The notes: generated by a model not told the origin, from the sequence alone. 64,000 nt of DNA from Clostridia bacterium (GCA_017551095.1 JAFZMQ010000022.1:33297-97296); one strand, 5' to 3'. Positions 25,644 to 34,478 are shown, counted from the stretch's first letter. Made by a program: numbers and translations.

Positions 25644-26336
25644 ATGAAAATTTACGGACTTCAAAAACTTACGCTTTTAGATTATCCGGGCAAGACCGCC
25701 TGTACCATATTTACGGGCGGGTGCAATTTCAGGTGTCCTTTCTGTCATAATGCACTTTTGGTAACCGATATTGACAGCTCACAAACCTATTCCGAGGAGG
25801 AAATTTTGGATTTTCTCTCAAAACGGACAGGACTTTTGGACGGTGTCTGTATAACGGGCGGTGAGCCGCTTATGAATAACGATATTGAGGATTTTATCAG
25901 AGCAATAAAGAAATTGGGTTATAAAGTAAAGCTGGACACTAACGGCAGCTTCCCGGAAATATTAAAAGAACTGCTAAACAATCATCTTGTCGATTATGTT
26001 GCCATGGACATAAAAAATTCAAAAGAAAAGTATGAAAAGACGGCAGGGATTAAAAATGTCAGCATTTCCGATATAGAAAAGAGCATAAATCTTTTAAAAT
26101 TATCGGATATTGACTACGAATTCCGCACCACTGTTGTAAATGAATTTCATACCGAAGGGGATATTTTAAAAATAGCCGAGTGGATAAAGGGTGCGAAAAA
26201 CTATTTTTTACAGAATTTTGAGGATAGCGGAAACCTGATCGGCGAAAATTTAAGTGCCGTCTCAAAAGATATTTTGGAGAAGATGAAAACTTCTGCAAAA
26301 GCGTTTGTTGAAAATACACAAATACGGGGAGTGTAG
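25644..26336 (+). CDS. nrdG: Anaerobic ribonucleotide reductase activating protein (radical SAM)
   Basis: A 230-residue radical SAM activase that installs the glycyl radical on NrdD. The [4Fe-4S] motif is CNFRCPFC (CX3CX2C), preceded by LDYPGKTACTIFTGG and followed by GVCITGGEPLMN and VKLDTNGSFPEILKELL. The family fits the longer NrdG2-type proteins of anaerobes rather than the ~155-residue E. coli form. It is placed upstream of nrdD, with its own promoter and operators. Confidence 0.93.
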   Translation: MKIYGLQKLTLLDYPGKTACTIFTGGCNFRCPFCHNALLVTDIDSSQTYSEEEILDFLSKRTGLLDGVCITGGEPLMNNDIEDFIRAIKKLGYKVKLDTNGSFPEILKELLNNHLVDYVAMDIKNSKEKYEKTAGIKNVSISDIEKSINLLKLSDIDYEFRTTVVNEFHTEGDILKIAEWIKGAKNYFLQNFEDSGNLIGENLSAVSKDILEKMKTSAKAFVENTQIRGV

Positions 26337-26410
26337 TAAATTTGCCGATTTTTGACGAAAAAAAAGACTTTTTATCTAAAATTGCGGAAAAATTTGTCGA
26401 AAGTCACAAA

Positions 26411-26458
26411 ACACAATATATTGTATTTTTTAGCTTGACTTTATACAATATGTATGAT
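26411..26458. promoter_or_regulatory. Two NrdR-box-like operators upstream of nrdD
   Basis: A perfect core CAATATATTG (26414-26423, full site ACACAATATATTGTAT) and a weaker CAATATGTAT (26446-26455) lie with centres 32 bp apart, three helical turns. The second lies between the -35 and -10 elements of the nrdD promoter. Confidence 0.72.
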
Positions 26459-26463
26459 AAACT
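26435..26463 (+). promoter_or_regulatory. Promoter of nrdD
   Basis: TTGACT at 26435-26440 and TAAACT at 26458-26463 with a 17-bp spacer. The NrdR-like box in the spacer would block polymerase binding. Confidence 0.7.
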
Positions 26464-26495
26464 GATGAAGTAATTTAAAGAAAGAGGACAAAAAA

Positions 26496-28862
26496 ATGTA
26501 TGTTGTACTAAAAAGAGATGGTAGAGTTGCAGACTTTAACATCACAAAAATTAAGGACGCTATAACGATGGCGTTTGATGCTTGTGAAAAGCAATATCAT
26601 CCGGACACGGTAGATTTTCTGGCACTGAAAGTAACTGCGGATTTTGAGCCGAAGATTGAAGACGGCAAAATCAGCGTCGAAAATATTCAGGACAGCGTGG
26701 AGTCTGTTTTGATTAAGGCAGGATATGACGAAGTTGCAAAGGCGTACATCCTTTACCGTAAACAGCATGAGAAAATGCGTAACATTAACGCAACCATGCT
26801 TGATTATAAAGCGATAGTTGATAACTATTTAAAGGTAAACGACTGGCGTGTTAAGGAAAATTCAACTGTTACCTATTCGGTAGGCGGTCTTATTCTTTCA
26901 AACTCAGGTGCAATCACCGCAAACTATTGGCTTTCCGAAGTTTATGACGAAGAAATCGGCAATGCTCACAGAAATGCCGATATCCATATCCACGACCTTT
27001 CAATGCTTACCGGATACTGTGCAGGTTGGTCATTAAAGCAGCTCATCCAGGAGGGCTTAGGCGGTGTTCCGGGCAAGATTACATCATCACCGGCATCGCA
27101 TCTTTCCACCCTTTGCAACCAGATGGTAAACTTTTTGGGTATTATGCAGAATGAGTGGGCAGGAGCACAGGCATTTTCATCATTTGACACATATTTAGCA
27201 CCTTTTGTAAAGGTGGACAACCTTACTTATAAAGAGGTTAAGCAGTGTATTCAGTCCTTCATCTACGGCGTAAATACACCGAGCAGGTGGGGTACGCAGT
27301 CGCCCTTTACGAACATAACGCTTGACTGGACAGTTCCTAACGACTTGGCAGAATTAAATGCAATCGTCGGCGGCAAGGAAATGGACTTTAAGTATAAAGA
27401 CTGCAAAAGAGAGATGGATATGGTAAACAAGGCGTTCATCGAAATCATGATCGAGGGTGACGCAAACGGCAGAGGCTTCCAATATCCTATCCCGACATAT
27501 TCAATTACGAGAGATTTTGATTGGAGCGATACCGAAAACAACCGTCTTTTGTTCGAGATGACAGCAAAATACGGAACACCGTATTTCTCTAACTATATAA
27601 ACAGTGATATGGAGCCGTCGGATGTCCGCTCAATGTGTTGCAGACTTCGTCTTGACCTTCGTGAACTCCGTAAAAAATCGGGCGGTTTCTTTGGAAGCGG
27701 CGAAAGCACAGGCTCGGTCGGCGTTGTTACGATAAATATGCCGAGAATTGCATATCAGGCAAAGGATAAAGAGGACTTTTATGCCCGTCTTGACAGAATG
27801 CTTGATATCGCGGCAAGGTCATTAAAAGTAAAAAGAACGGTTATCACAAAGCTTTTGGATAACGGGCTTTACCCATATACAAAGCGTTATTTGGGAACAT
27901 TTAATAACCACTTCTCAACAATCGGTCTTGTAGGTATGAACGAGGCGGGACTTAACGCAAATTGGCTCAAAAAGGATATGACGCATAAGGAAACACAGGA
28001 CTTTACAATAGAAGTTTTGAATCATATGCGTGAGCGGCTTTCCGATTACCAGGAGGAATACGGCGACCTTTATAACTTAGAGGCAACTCCTGCTGAGTCA
28101 ACGGCATACCGTTTGGCAAAGCATGATAAAAAGAGATTCCCTGATATCATAACGGCGAACGAAAACGGAACGCCGTACTATACAAATTCATCACATCTTC
28201 CGGTTGGATTTACCGAGGACATTTTCTCGGCACTTGATATTCAGGACGAACTCCAAACGCTTTATACATCGGGTACTGTATTCCACGCATTCCTGGGCGA
28301 AAAACTTCCCGATTGGAGTGCGGCTGCAAACTTAGTAAGAAAGATTGCAGAAAACTATAAATTGCCGTACTACACAATGTCACCTACCTATTCGGTATGT
28401 AAAAACCATGGCTATATAGCAGGTGAAGTTGCAACCTGTCCCGAATGTGGTGAAAAGACCGAGGTTTATAGCAGAATAACGGGTTATTACCGACCTGTTC
28501 AGAATTGGAACGACGGAAAAACTCAGGAATATAAAGACCGCAGAACATATGATATTGCAAATTCTAAGCTAACAAGAAGCGGTGTCGTAAAAGAAGAAAA
28601 GGAAGAGCAAAAAGTGCAGATTGTAACAAGTGAAGGCGATGCAGTATATCTTTTTGCGACACCTACTTGCCCTAACTGTAAAATAGCCGGTGTTACGCTT
28701 GATAAAGCGGGTATTGCATATGAGAAGATTTATGCAAACGAGCATCCCGATATGGCGGAGGAATACGGCATAAAACAAGCACCTACGCTTGTTGTAATAT
28801 CGGACGGCGAGGTTTCAAAATTCACAGGTGTATCCGATATTAAAAAATATATAAATGCGTAA
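26496..28862 (+). CDS. nrdD: Anaerobic ribonucleoside-triphosphate reductase with a C-terminal thioredoxin-like domain
   Basis: Class III RNR making dNTPs without oxygen. An ATP-cone (1-95, MYVVLKRDGRVADFNITKIK) precedes the glycyl-radical barrel. The zinc-binding end has CKNHGYIAGEVATCPECG, and the radical glycine is in SRITGYYRP near residue 665. After this normal end the chain continues for ~105 residues with KVQIVTSEGDAVYLFATPTC, PNCKIAGVTLDKAGI and QAPTLVVISDGEVSKF. This is a thioredoxin/glutaredoxin-like fold with a CPNC active site. The fusion suggests a built-in reductant, and the next gene is a thioredoxin-reductase-like flavoprotein overlapping its end. Total length is 788 residues. 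Confidence 0.93.
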   Translation: MYVVLKRDGRVADFNITKIKDAITMAFDACEKQYHPDTVDFLALKVTADFEPKIEDGKISVENIQDSVESVLIKAGYDEVAKAYILYRKQHEKMRNINATMLDYKAIVDNYLKVNDWRVKENSTVTYSVGGLILSNSGAITANYWLSEVYDEEIGNAHRNADIHIHDLSMLTGYCAGWSLKQLIQEGLGGVPGKITSSPASHLSTLCNQMVNFLGIMQNEWAGAQAFSSFDTYLAPFVKVDNLTYKEVKQCIQSFIYGVNTPSRWGTQSPFTNITLDWTVPNDLAELNAIVGGKEMDFKYKDCKREMDMVNKAFIEIMIEGDANGRGFQYPIPTYSITRDFDWSDTENNRLLFEMTAKYGTPYFSNYINSDMEPSDVRSMCCRLRLDLRELRKKSGGFFGSGESTGSVGVVTINMPRIAYQAKDKEDFYARLDRMLDIAARSLKVKRTVITKLLDNGLYPYTKRYLGTFNNHFSTIGLVGMNEAGLNANWLKKDMTHKETQDFTIEVLNHMRERLSDYQEEYGDLYNLEATPAESTAYRLAKHDKKRFPDIITANENGTPYYTNSSHLPVGFTEDIFSALDIQDELQTLYTSGTVFHAFLGEKLPDWSAAANLVRKIAENYKLPYYTMSPTYSVCKNHGYIAGEVATCPECGEKTEVYSRITGYYRPVQNWNDGKTQEYKDRRTYDIANSKLTRSGVVKEEKEEQKVQIVTSEGDAVYLFATPTCPNCKIAGVTLDKAGIAYEKIYANEHPDMAEEYGIKQAPTLVVISDGEVSKFTGVSDIKKYINA

Positions 28863-28872
28863 GGAAAAAGAT

Positions 28873-29778
28873 ATGTACGATATTATTGTAATCGGCGGCG
28901 GTCCTGCTGGGCTGACCGCCGCTCTGTATGCATTAAGAGCGAATAAAAAAGTTCTTGTAATTGAAAAGGAAACCTTTGGCGGACAGATAACATTTTCTCC
29001 AAAAGTTGAAAATATCCCCGGATTTACCGAGCTTTCGGGAAACGAATTTGCCGAAAAGCTGGTAGAGCAGGTGCTTTATCAGGGTGCAGATGTGGAATCT
29101 GCTGAGGTTTTTGCTATCAGCGGTGAAGATATAAAAACCGTTATGACAGATAGCGGAGAGTTTTCGGCAAAAGCGGTAGTTATCGCAACAGGTGCTAAAC
29201 ACCGCCTTTTAGGACTTCCTGATGAGGATAAGTTCATAGGCGAGGGAATTTCCTTTTGTGCTGTTTGCGACGGTGCGTTTTATATGAATAAAACCGTTGC
29301 GGTAGTCGGCGGCGGAAACTCTGCACTTCAAGAGGCGATTTTGCTTTCCGATTTAGCAAAAAAGGTATATATTGTGCAAAACCTGGACTTTTTAACAGGT
29401 GAAAAGAAGCTGCAAGAACAATTAAAGGACAATGTAGAAGTTATTTTGGGAAGTGTTGTTACGGAGTATCTGGGAGATAGTGAGCTAAGCGGAATCCGTA
29501 TTAAAAATGAAAATAGCGGACAGATTAGCGAACTTTTGGTTGACGGAGTATTTTTGGCAGTCGGACTTATTCCGCAGAATGAGGCATTTTCAAATGTTTT
29601 GGACCTTGATGAGCGAGGCTATGCAAAAGCGGACGCTGATTTAAACGGTGCAAAAAGCGGAATTTTTGTAGCAGGGGATTGCCGCCAAAAGAAGATAAGA
29701 CAGGTGACGACAGCGGCATCAGACGGTGCGATTGCCGCACTTTCTGCGTGTGATTATATAGATTCTAAAAAGTTTTAG
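28873..29778 (+). CDS. Thioredoxin-reductase-like flavoprotein, possibly ferredoxin-dependent
   Basis: Starting at ATG 28873 after AAGGAAAAAG, the protein is 301 residues. The FAD-binding site is IIVIGGGPAGLTAALYALRA and the redox pair is CAVC in GISFCAVCDGAFY. The second nucleotide site keeps VAVVGGGNSALQEA but lacks the HRRxxxR NADPH-phosphate-binding motif, reading VYIVQNLDFLTGEKK instead. That pattern recalls the pyridine-nucleotide-independent, ferredoxin-linked thioredoxin reductases of clostridia. It directly follows the NrdD-Trx fusion (an ATG at 28855 would overlap it) and probably reduces the fused domain. Ordinary NADH or NADPH use cannot be excluded. Confidence 0.85.
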   Translation: MYDIIVIGGGPAGLTAALYALRANKKVLVIEKETFGGQITFSPKVENIPGFTELSGNEFAEKLVEQVLYQGADVESAEVFAISGEDIKTVMTDSGEFSAKAVVIATGAKHRLLGLPDEDKFIGEGISFCAVCDGAFYMNKTVAVVGGGNSALQEAILLSDLAKKVYIVQNLDFLTGEKKLQEQLKDNVEVILGSVVTEYLGDSELSGIRIKNENSGQISELLVDGVFLAVGLIPQNEAFSNVLDLDERGYAKADADLNGAKSGIFVAGDCRQKKIRQVTTAASDGAIAALSACDYIDSKKF

Positions 29779-29789
29779 GAGCGATATTT

Positions 29790-30656
29790 ATGGGGAAAAA
29801 GCGTAAACGCGGCGACAGGCGTGACGGTGTACTCTTACGAAATGTTGATGCAATGCATTTTATGATGCCGATTATGATGCCCAATAGGTGCGATAATGAG
29901 GCGTTTGTATCCGAAAGAGTTGACCTTACCAATCTTGCGGCATATTTGGAAAAGAAAAACAGTCAAAATCCCGAATATAAGTATAATCTTTTTCAGGCGA
30001 TAGTTACTGCAATTTTGAAAACGGTAACGCTAAGACCGAAAATGAACAGATTTATTGCAAACAATAACCTGTATCAGAGAAATGAAGTAAGTGCTTCATT
30101 TGTAATCAAGAAGCAGTTTACCGATTCAAGCGAGGAAGGGTTGGCTTTTATTCACGCAAAGGAAACCGACACGATTGAAGATGTGCATAACGAAATCTAC
30201 CGTCAGGTGACCTATTGCAGAACGGGCGATAATAAGGACGCCACAAGCGAGGTTATGGATATATTCAATAAAATGCCGAGATGGTTCGCAAAATCGCTCG
30301 TAAAATTCTTATGCGTTTTGGAGCGGCACGGCAAAGTCCCTGCATCACTTCTGGAAACAGATCCGTATCAGTCATCGGTAATCCTTACGAATCTCGGCTC
30401 TATAAAGCTGCATTCAGGCTATCATCATCTGACAAATTGGGGAACTACCTCTGTTTTTGTAATTGTGGGAGAGAGAAAAATACGCCCGTTTTTTGATGAA
30501 AACGGGAATGTCACTATGCGTGACAGTGTGGATTTAGGCTTTACCGTTGATGAGCGAATTGCAGACGGATATTATTTTTCAAAGACGATAAAACTCTTTA
30601 AGGATATTTTGGAAAATCCTGAAATTTTGGATAAACCGCTCTCTGAGGAGGTATAA
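29790..30656 (+). CDS. E2/CAT-fold acyltransferase-like protein lacking the catalytic histidine
   Basis: A 288-residue protein related to the catalytic domain of 2-oxoacid dehydrogenase E2 and chloramphenicol acetyltransferase: MHFMMPIMMPNRCDNEAF, LRPKMNRFIANNNLYQRNEV, SSVILTNLGSIKLHSGYHH and DLGFTVDERIADGYYFS. In active E2 enzymes the last motif is DHRxxDG; here the histidine codon is replaced by GAG (Glu). There is no lipoyl or E1-binding domain and no dehydrogenase genes nearby. The AMP-forming ligase gene starts 6 bp after the stop. The pair looks like one functional unit of unknown product, perhaps in lipid metabolism. Confidence 0.75.
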   Translation: MGKKRKRGDRRDGVLLRNVDAMHFMMPIMMPNRCDNEAFVSERVDLTNLAAYLEKKNSQNPEYKYNLFQAIVTAILKTVTLRPKMNRFIANNNLYQRNEVSASFVIKKQFTDSSEEGLAFIHAKETDTIEDVHNEIYRQVTYCRTGDNKDATSEVMDIFNKMPRWFAKSLVKFLCVLERHGKVPASLLETDPYQSSVILTNLGSIKLHSGYHHLTNWGTTSVFVIVGERKIRPFFDENGNVTMRDSVDLGFTVDERIADGYYFSKTIKLFKDILENPEILDKPLSEEV

Positions 30657-30662
30657 GGGACA

Positions 30663-32360
30663 ATGGGAATGATTGTCAAAACGCCATGGCTTTCCTCAAT
30701 GGGCGATGTGCCGAGAAAATTAGAGTATTTTGACGGTACTATGTTCGAAATGGTAGAAAAGATGGCGGATAAATATCCCAATTTAACGGCATTTGACTTT
30801 ATGGGACGGGCTACAAGCTATAAAAAGATGGTTGAGGAAGTGGAAAGATGTGCAAAGGCACTGAAAACCATAGGCATACGCGAAAATGACAGGGTTACTA
30901 TTGCTCTTCCGAACTGTCCGCAGGCAATTTATATGTTTTATGCAGTAAACTTAGTGGGGGCAGTTGCAAATATGATTCATCCCCTTTCGGCAGAAAAGGA
31001 GATAGAATTTTATTTAAACGAGTCAGAAAGCGTAACGGCTATTACGCTTGATAAATTTTATGGAAAATTTGAGGCAATCAGGCACAATACAAAGCTTACA
31101 AATATAATAATCGCAAGTGTGAAGGACGAACTGTCAAAGCCGATTAAAGCGGGGTATATGCTTACAGAAGGTCGCAAAATCAAAAGAATTCCACAAGATG
31201 CACCGATAATACGCTGGAAAGATTTTATGCATTTATCGAAATGTTGTTTTTATAATTACAGAGTAAAGAAAAAATCTAATGATACGGCGGTTATTCTCTA
31301 CTCGGGCGGAACAACGGGAATCACAAAAGGCATACTTTTATCAAACAGAAATTTTAATGCATTAGCAAGTCAGGTAATTTCAGCAAACCCGTTTAAAGTG
31401 GGTGACAGTATGCTTGCGGCAATGCCGCTTTTTCACGGGTTCGGGCTTGGCGTGTGTATTCATGCAATGCTGTCACACGGCGGAAGATGCGTTTTAGTGC
31501 CGAGATTCACACCAAAAAGCTATGCAAAACTCATAACAAAATATAAATGTAATTTTATAGCAGGAGTGCCTACTCTTTATGAGGCGATTCTGCGTGTACC
31601 GCATTTTGACAGAGCGAACCTGAGCAGTTTAAAGGGAGTATTTTCGGGAGGAGATTCTCTTTCTACCGACCTTGCAGGTAGGTTTAACGACTTTTTGAAA
31701 AATCATAAAAGCAATGTAAAAATACGGGAGGGGTATGGAACAACCGAAACTGTAAACGCATGTTGTCTTATGCCGCAGCATATTTTTAAAGCGGGAAGTA
31801 TTGGTATTCCGCTTCCCGATATGTATATAAAGATTGTGAAGCCCGATACCGATATTGAGCTTCCTTACGGCGAGGAGGGCGAAATCCTGATTGCAGGACC
31901 TACGGTTATGCAAGGCTATCTTAATAACGCCGAGGAAACCGCAAAGGCGATGCGTATCCATGCCGATGGACTTACATGGGTATATACAGGCGATTTGGGC
32001 GTTATGGATAATGAGGGATTTATCTATTTCCACGGAAGAGCAAAAAGGATGATAATTTCATCCGGATATAATGTTTATCCCTTGCAAATTGAGAATATTT
32101 TAAACGCACATAAATTTGTTGATTCAAGCTGTGTTATAGGCGTTCCGGATGAATACAAAATGCATAGGGTAAAGGCGTTTGTGCGGCTAAAAGCGGATGT
32201 CCCAAAAACCGAGCAGACCAAAGAAGAGATTATGGCATATTGCCGAAAGAATATTGCAAAGTATGCAATGCCTTGCGAAATTGAATTTCTTGAAGAACTA
32301 CCTAAAACTCTTGTCGGCAAGGTTGATTATAAAAAACTTGAACAAATGGAAACGGTATAA
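30663..32360 (+). CDS. AMP-forming acyl-CoA synthetase / acyl-adenylate ligase
   Basis: A 565-residue ANL-superfamily enzyme. The AMP-binding loop is AVILYSGGTTGITKGILLSN, followed by AAMPLFHGFGLGV, REGYGTTETVNACC, VYTGDLGVMDNEGFIYFHGR and the C-terminal lysine motif TLVGKVDYKKLEQ. These residues are complete, so it should adenylate a carboxylic acid, probably a fatty acid, and pass it to CoA or another thiol. It ends at a clear terminator, and its immediate upstream neighbour is the His-less acyltransferase-like protein. Confidence 0.9.
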   Translation: MGMIVKTPWLSSMGDVPRKLEYFDGTMFEMVEKMADKYPNLTAFDFMGRATSYKKMVEEVERCAKALKTIGIRENDRVTIALPNCPQAIYMFYAVNLVGAVANMIHPLSAEKEIEFYLNESESVTAITLDKFYGKFEAIRHNTKLTNIIIASVKDELSKPIKAGYMLTEGRKIKRIPQDAPIIRWKDFMHLSKCCFYNYRVKKKSNDTAVILYSGGTTGITKGILLSNRNFNALASQVISANPFKVGDSMLAAMPLFHGFGLGVCIHAMLSHGGRCVLVPRFTPKSYAKLITKYKCNFIAGVPTLYEAILRVPHFDRANLSSLKGVFSGGDSLSTDLAGRFNDFLKNHKSNVKIREGYGTTETVNACCLMPQHIFKAGSIGIPLPDMYIKIVKPDTDIELPYGEEGEILIAGPTVMQGYLNNAEETAKAMRIHADGLTWVYTGDLGVMDNEGFIYFHGRAKRMIISSGYNVYPLQIENILNAHKFVDSSCVIGVPDEYKMHRVKAFVRLKADVPKTEQTKEEIMAYCRKNIAKYAMPCEIEFLEELPKTLVGKVDYKKLEQMETV

Positions 32361-32361
32361 A

Positions 32362-32386
32362 AAGGCGGAAATATCCGCCTTTTTTG
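32362..32386 (+). terminator. Terminator after the acyl ligase
   Basis: AAGGCGGA and TCCGCCTT arms around AATA, followed by a T-run. Confidence 0.88.
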
Positions 32387-32433
32387 TGTCACAGAGCCAA
32401 AGTGTCTCATAAAATAATAGAGGGTGATAAATT

Positions 32434-32919
32434 ATGATATATGATAGGGAAAGGGCGGTGGCGTATGCGAATAAATGGGCATACGGCAGGAATCCTGAAT
32501 TTTATGATTTTTCAGAGCTGGGCGGAGATTGCACAAATTTTGCATCACAATGCCTTTATGCAGGTTCGGGAGTGATGAACTATACACCGATTTTTGGCTG
32601 GTATTATATAAATGCGTCAAACCGAACGGCGTCTTGGACCGGTGTTGAATACCTGTATAATTTCCTTATAAATAATAAGGGCGTAGGTCCTCAGGGCGAA
32701 GATGTGGAGCTTAAAAGGATTATGGCAGGCGACATAGTCCAGCTAAAATTAAAGGACGGATCCGATTTTAACCATTCGCCTGTTGTCGTAGATGCAGGTA
32801 GCGGTACGCCGGAAACGGTCTTGGTCGCGGCACACAGTATTGACAGCAACTGCCGTCCACTTTCAAGCTATGTTTATCGGGGGATAAGACCTATACACAT
32901 TTATAATGTTGGAAACTAA
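32434..32919 (+). CDS. Amidase_6-type (NlpC/P60-like) domain protein
   Basis: A 161-residue stand-alone domain: YDRERAVAYANKWAYGRNPE, ELGGDCTNFASQCLYAGSG (Cys nucleophile region), WYYINASNRTASWTGVEYL, then DFNHSPVVVDA (likely catalytic His) and AAHSIDSNCRPLSSY. This matches the putative amidase domain PF12671, common in clostridial secreted and spore-associated proteins. There is no signal peptide or other domain, so it may act in the cytoplasm, mother cell or be released by lysis. It is monocistronic, with a terminator on either side. Confidence 0.85.
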   Translation: MIYDRERAVAYANKWAYGRNPEFYDFSELGGDCTNFASQCLYAGSGVMNYTPIFGWYYINASNRTASWTGVEYLYNFLINNKGVGPQGEDVELKRIMAGDIVQLKLKDGSDFNHSPVVVDAGSGTPETVLVAAHSIDSNCRPLSSYVYRGIRPIHIYNVGN

Positions 32920-32952
32920 AAATATGCGATAAAAAAATCGCATATTTTTTTT
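32920..32952 (+). terminator. Terminator after the amidase gene
   Basis: AAATATGCGAT and ATCGCATATTT arms flank an A-rich loop and are followed by a T-run. Confidence 0.85.
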
Positions 32953-32961
32953 AAAATAGTA

Positions 32962-33014
32962 TTGACAAAACAGGAAAATGATGTTAGAATACTATCAACA
33001 TACTAAGTAGATAG
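32962..33014 (+). promoter_or_regulatory. Promoter and candidate Rrf2 operator of cysK
   Basis: TTGACA (32962-32967) and TAGAAT (32985-32990) are 17 bp apart. Just downstream, CTATC (32992-32996) and GATAG (33010-33014) form an inverted repeat around the transcription start. It is a candidate site for the Rrf2 regulator encoded after cysK. Confidence 0.55.
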
Positions 33015-33048
33015 GTAAAAGTTGTAAATGAAAGGACGGTCGAAGAAT

Positions 33049-33984
33049 ATGTCGAAAATTTATAAATCAGCAGATGAATTGGTGGGAAAAACTCCTATTT
33101 TAGAGCTTAGTCATATTGAGGCGGAGGAAAATTTAGGAGCAAAATTATTTGCAAAACTTGAATACTTCAATCCTGCGGGTTCTGTAAAGGATAGGATTGC
33201 AAAAGCCATGATAGACGATGCGGAAAAAAGCGGAAAGCTCAAAAAGGATTCCGTAATAATTGAGCCTACAAGCGGAAATACAGGTATAGGTCTTGCTATG
33301 GTAGCAGCGTCAAGGGGATACAGGATAATAATAGTAATGCCTGAAACCATGTCGGTAGAACGCAGACAGCTTATGAAAGCATACGGTGCCGAGCTTGTCT
33401 TAACCGACGGAGCAAAGGGCATGAAAGGTGCAATAGCAAAAGCCGAGGAACTTAAAAACGAAATCCCGAACAGTATAATTGCAGGTCAGTTTGTGAACCC
33501 CGCAAACCCAAAAGCACATTTTGAAACAACAGGTCCGGAAATTTATGAGGATTTAGACGGCAAGGTAGATATATTCGTTGCAGGAGTAGGAACGGGTGGA
33601 ACTGTAACGGGTGTAGGCGAGTACTTAAAATCAAAGAATCCCGATATAAAGGTAGTTGCAGTAGAGCCGCAAACCTCTGCCGTGCTTTCAACAGGCGTTG
33701 CAGGACCGCATAAAATTCAGGGTATAGGTGCAGGATTTGTCCCGGATGTTCTAAACACAAAGATTTACGACGAGATTATTCCCGTATCAAACGAAGACGC
33801 CTTTGCCACAGGCAGAAGAATAGGCAAAAGCGAGGGAGTGCTGGTGGGTATATCCTCAGGTGCAGCAGCATATGCCGCAATAACACTTGCAAAGCGTCCG
33901 GAAAATAAGGGTAAAAATATAGTGGTACTGCTTCCCGATACGGGCGATAGGTATCTTTCTACACCGCTTTTTGCAGAGGAGTAA
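33049..33984 (+). CDS. cysK: Cysteine synthase A (O-acetylserine sulfhydrylase)
   Basis: A PLP enzyme making L-cysteine from O-acetylserine and sulfide. It shows [33 protein letters not shown] (PLP lysine), [33 protein letters not shown] and [13 protein letters not shown] chose ATG 33049 ([11 protein letters not shown]), which gives the usual ~311 residues; an ATG seven codons upstream at 33028 is possible. It is directly followed by an Rrf2 regulator gene, the classical cysK-cymR type arrangement. Confidence 0.96.
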   Translation: MSKIYKSADELVGKTPILELSHIEAEENLGAKLFAKLEYFNPAGSVKDRIAKAMIDDAEKSGKLKKDSVIIEPTSGNTGIGLAMVAASRGYRIIIVMPETMSVERRQLMKAYGAELVLTDGAKGMKGAIAKAEELKNEIPNSIIAGQFVNPANPKAHFETTGPEIYEDLDGKVDIFVAGVGTGGTVTGVGEYLKSKNPDIKVVAVEPQTSAVLSTGVAGPHKIQGIGAGFVPDVLNTKIYDEIIPVSNEDAFATGRRIGKSEGVLVGISSGAAAYAAITLAKRPENKGKNIVVLLPDTGDRYLSTPLFAEE

Positions 33985-33988
33985 AATT

Positions 33989-34465
33989 ATGCTTATATCT
34001 ACAAAAGGGCGTTATGCCGTGAGAATTATGATAGATTTAGCGGAAAATAGCGACGGCGGATATGTTGCCATGAAAAATGTTGCAGATAGGCAGGGTATTT
34101 CACTAAAATATATAGAAAGAATTGTGCCGCTTTTAACAAAAGCAGGGCTGATTGAGGGTGTCCACGGAAAAGGTGGCGGATATCGGCTTTGCCGTGAGCC
34201 GCAGTACATCAGCGTTGCGGAAATAGTGACCGCTGCGGAAGGCTCAATAGCACCTGTTGCCTGTCTTGTAAGCGGAGCAAAGCCCTGCGAGAGAAAAAAT
34301 GTATGCAGAACGGTTAAAATGTGGCAGGGAGCATATGAGCTTTTGGAGAATTATTTTAAAGGCATAACGATTTATGACCTTATGTTAAAGGAAGATTCCG
34401 ATAAAGGTTATATTAAATCGGAAATCAAAAAAGATACAGGCGGACTAAATGTATGGCAGCTATAA
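33989..34465 (+). CDS. Rrf2-family transcriptional regulator (CymR/IscR-like)
   Basis: From ATG 33989, preceded by GAGGAG in the cysK end, the protein is 158 residues. The winged-helix N-terminus is MLISTKGRYAVRIMIDLAEN with the recognition region QGISLKYIERIVPLLTKAGL and GKGGGYRL. The effector region has three cysteines in CLVSGAKPC and ERKNVC (CX7CX5C), close to but not identical with the cluster-binding pattern of IscR/NsrR. It may therefore sense sulfur/cysteine status as CymR does, or carry an Fe-S cluster. Confidence 0.9.
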   Translation: MLISTKGRYAVRIMIDLAENSDGGYVAMKNVADRQGISLKYIERIVPLLTKAGLIEGVHGKGGGYRLCREPQYISVAEIVTAAEGSIAPVACLVSGAKPCERKNVCRTVKMWQGAYELLENYFKGITIYDLMLKEDSDKGYIKSEIKKDTGGLNVWQL

Positions 34466-34478
34466 GCTTGTATAAGTG

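Noticed and set aside
28569..28862. The thioredoxin-like end of NrdD as a separate gene.
   Set aside because: The frame is continuous with no stop, and no ribosome site or start codon at a suitable place was seen between the domains, so a fusion is the simplest reading.
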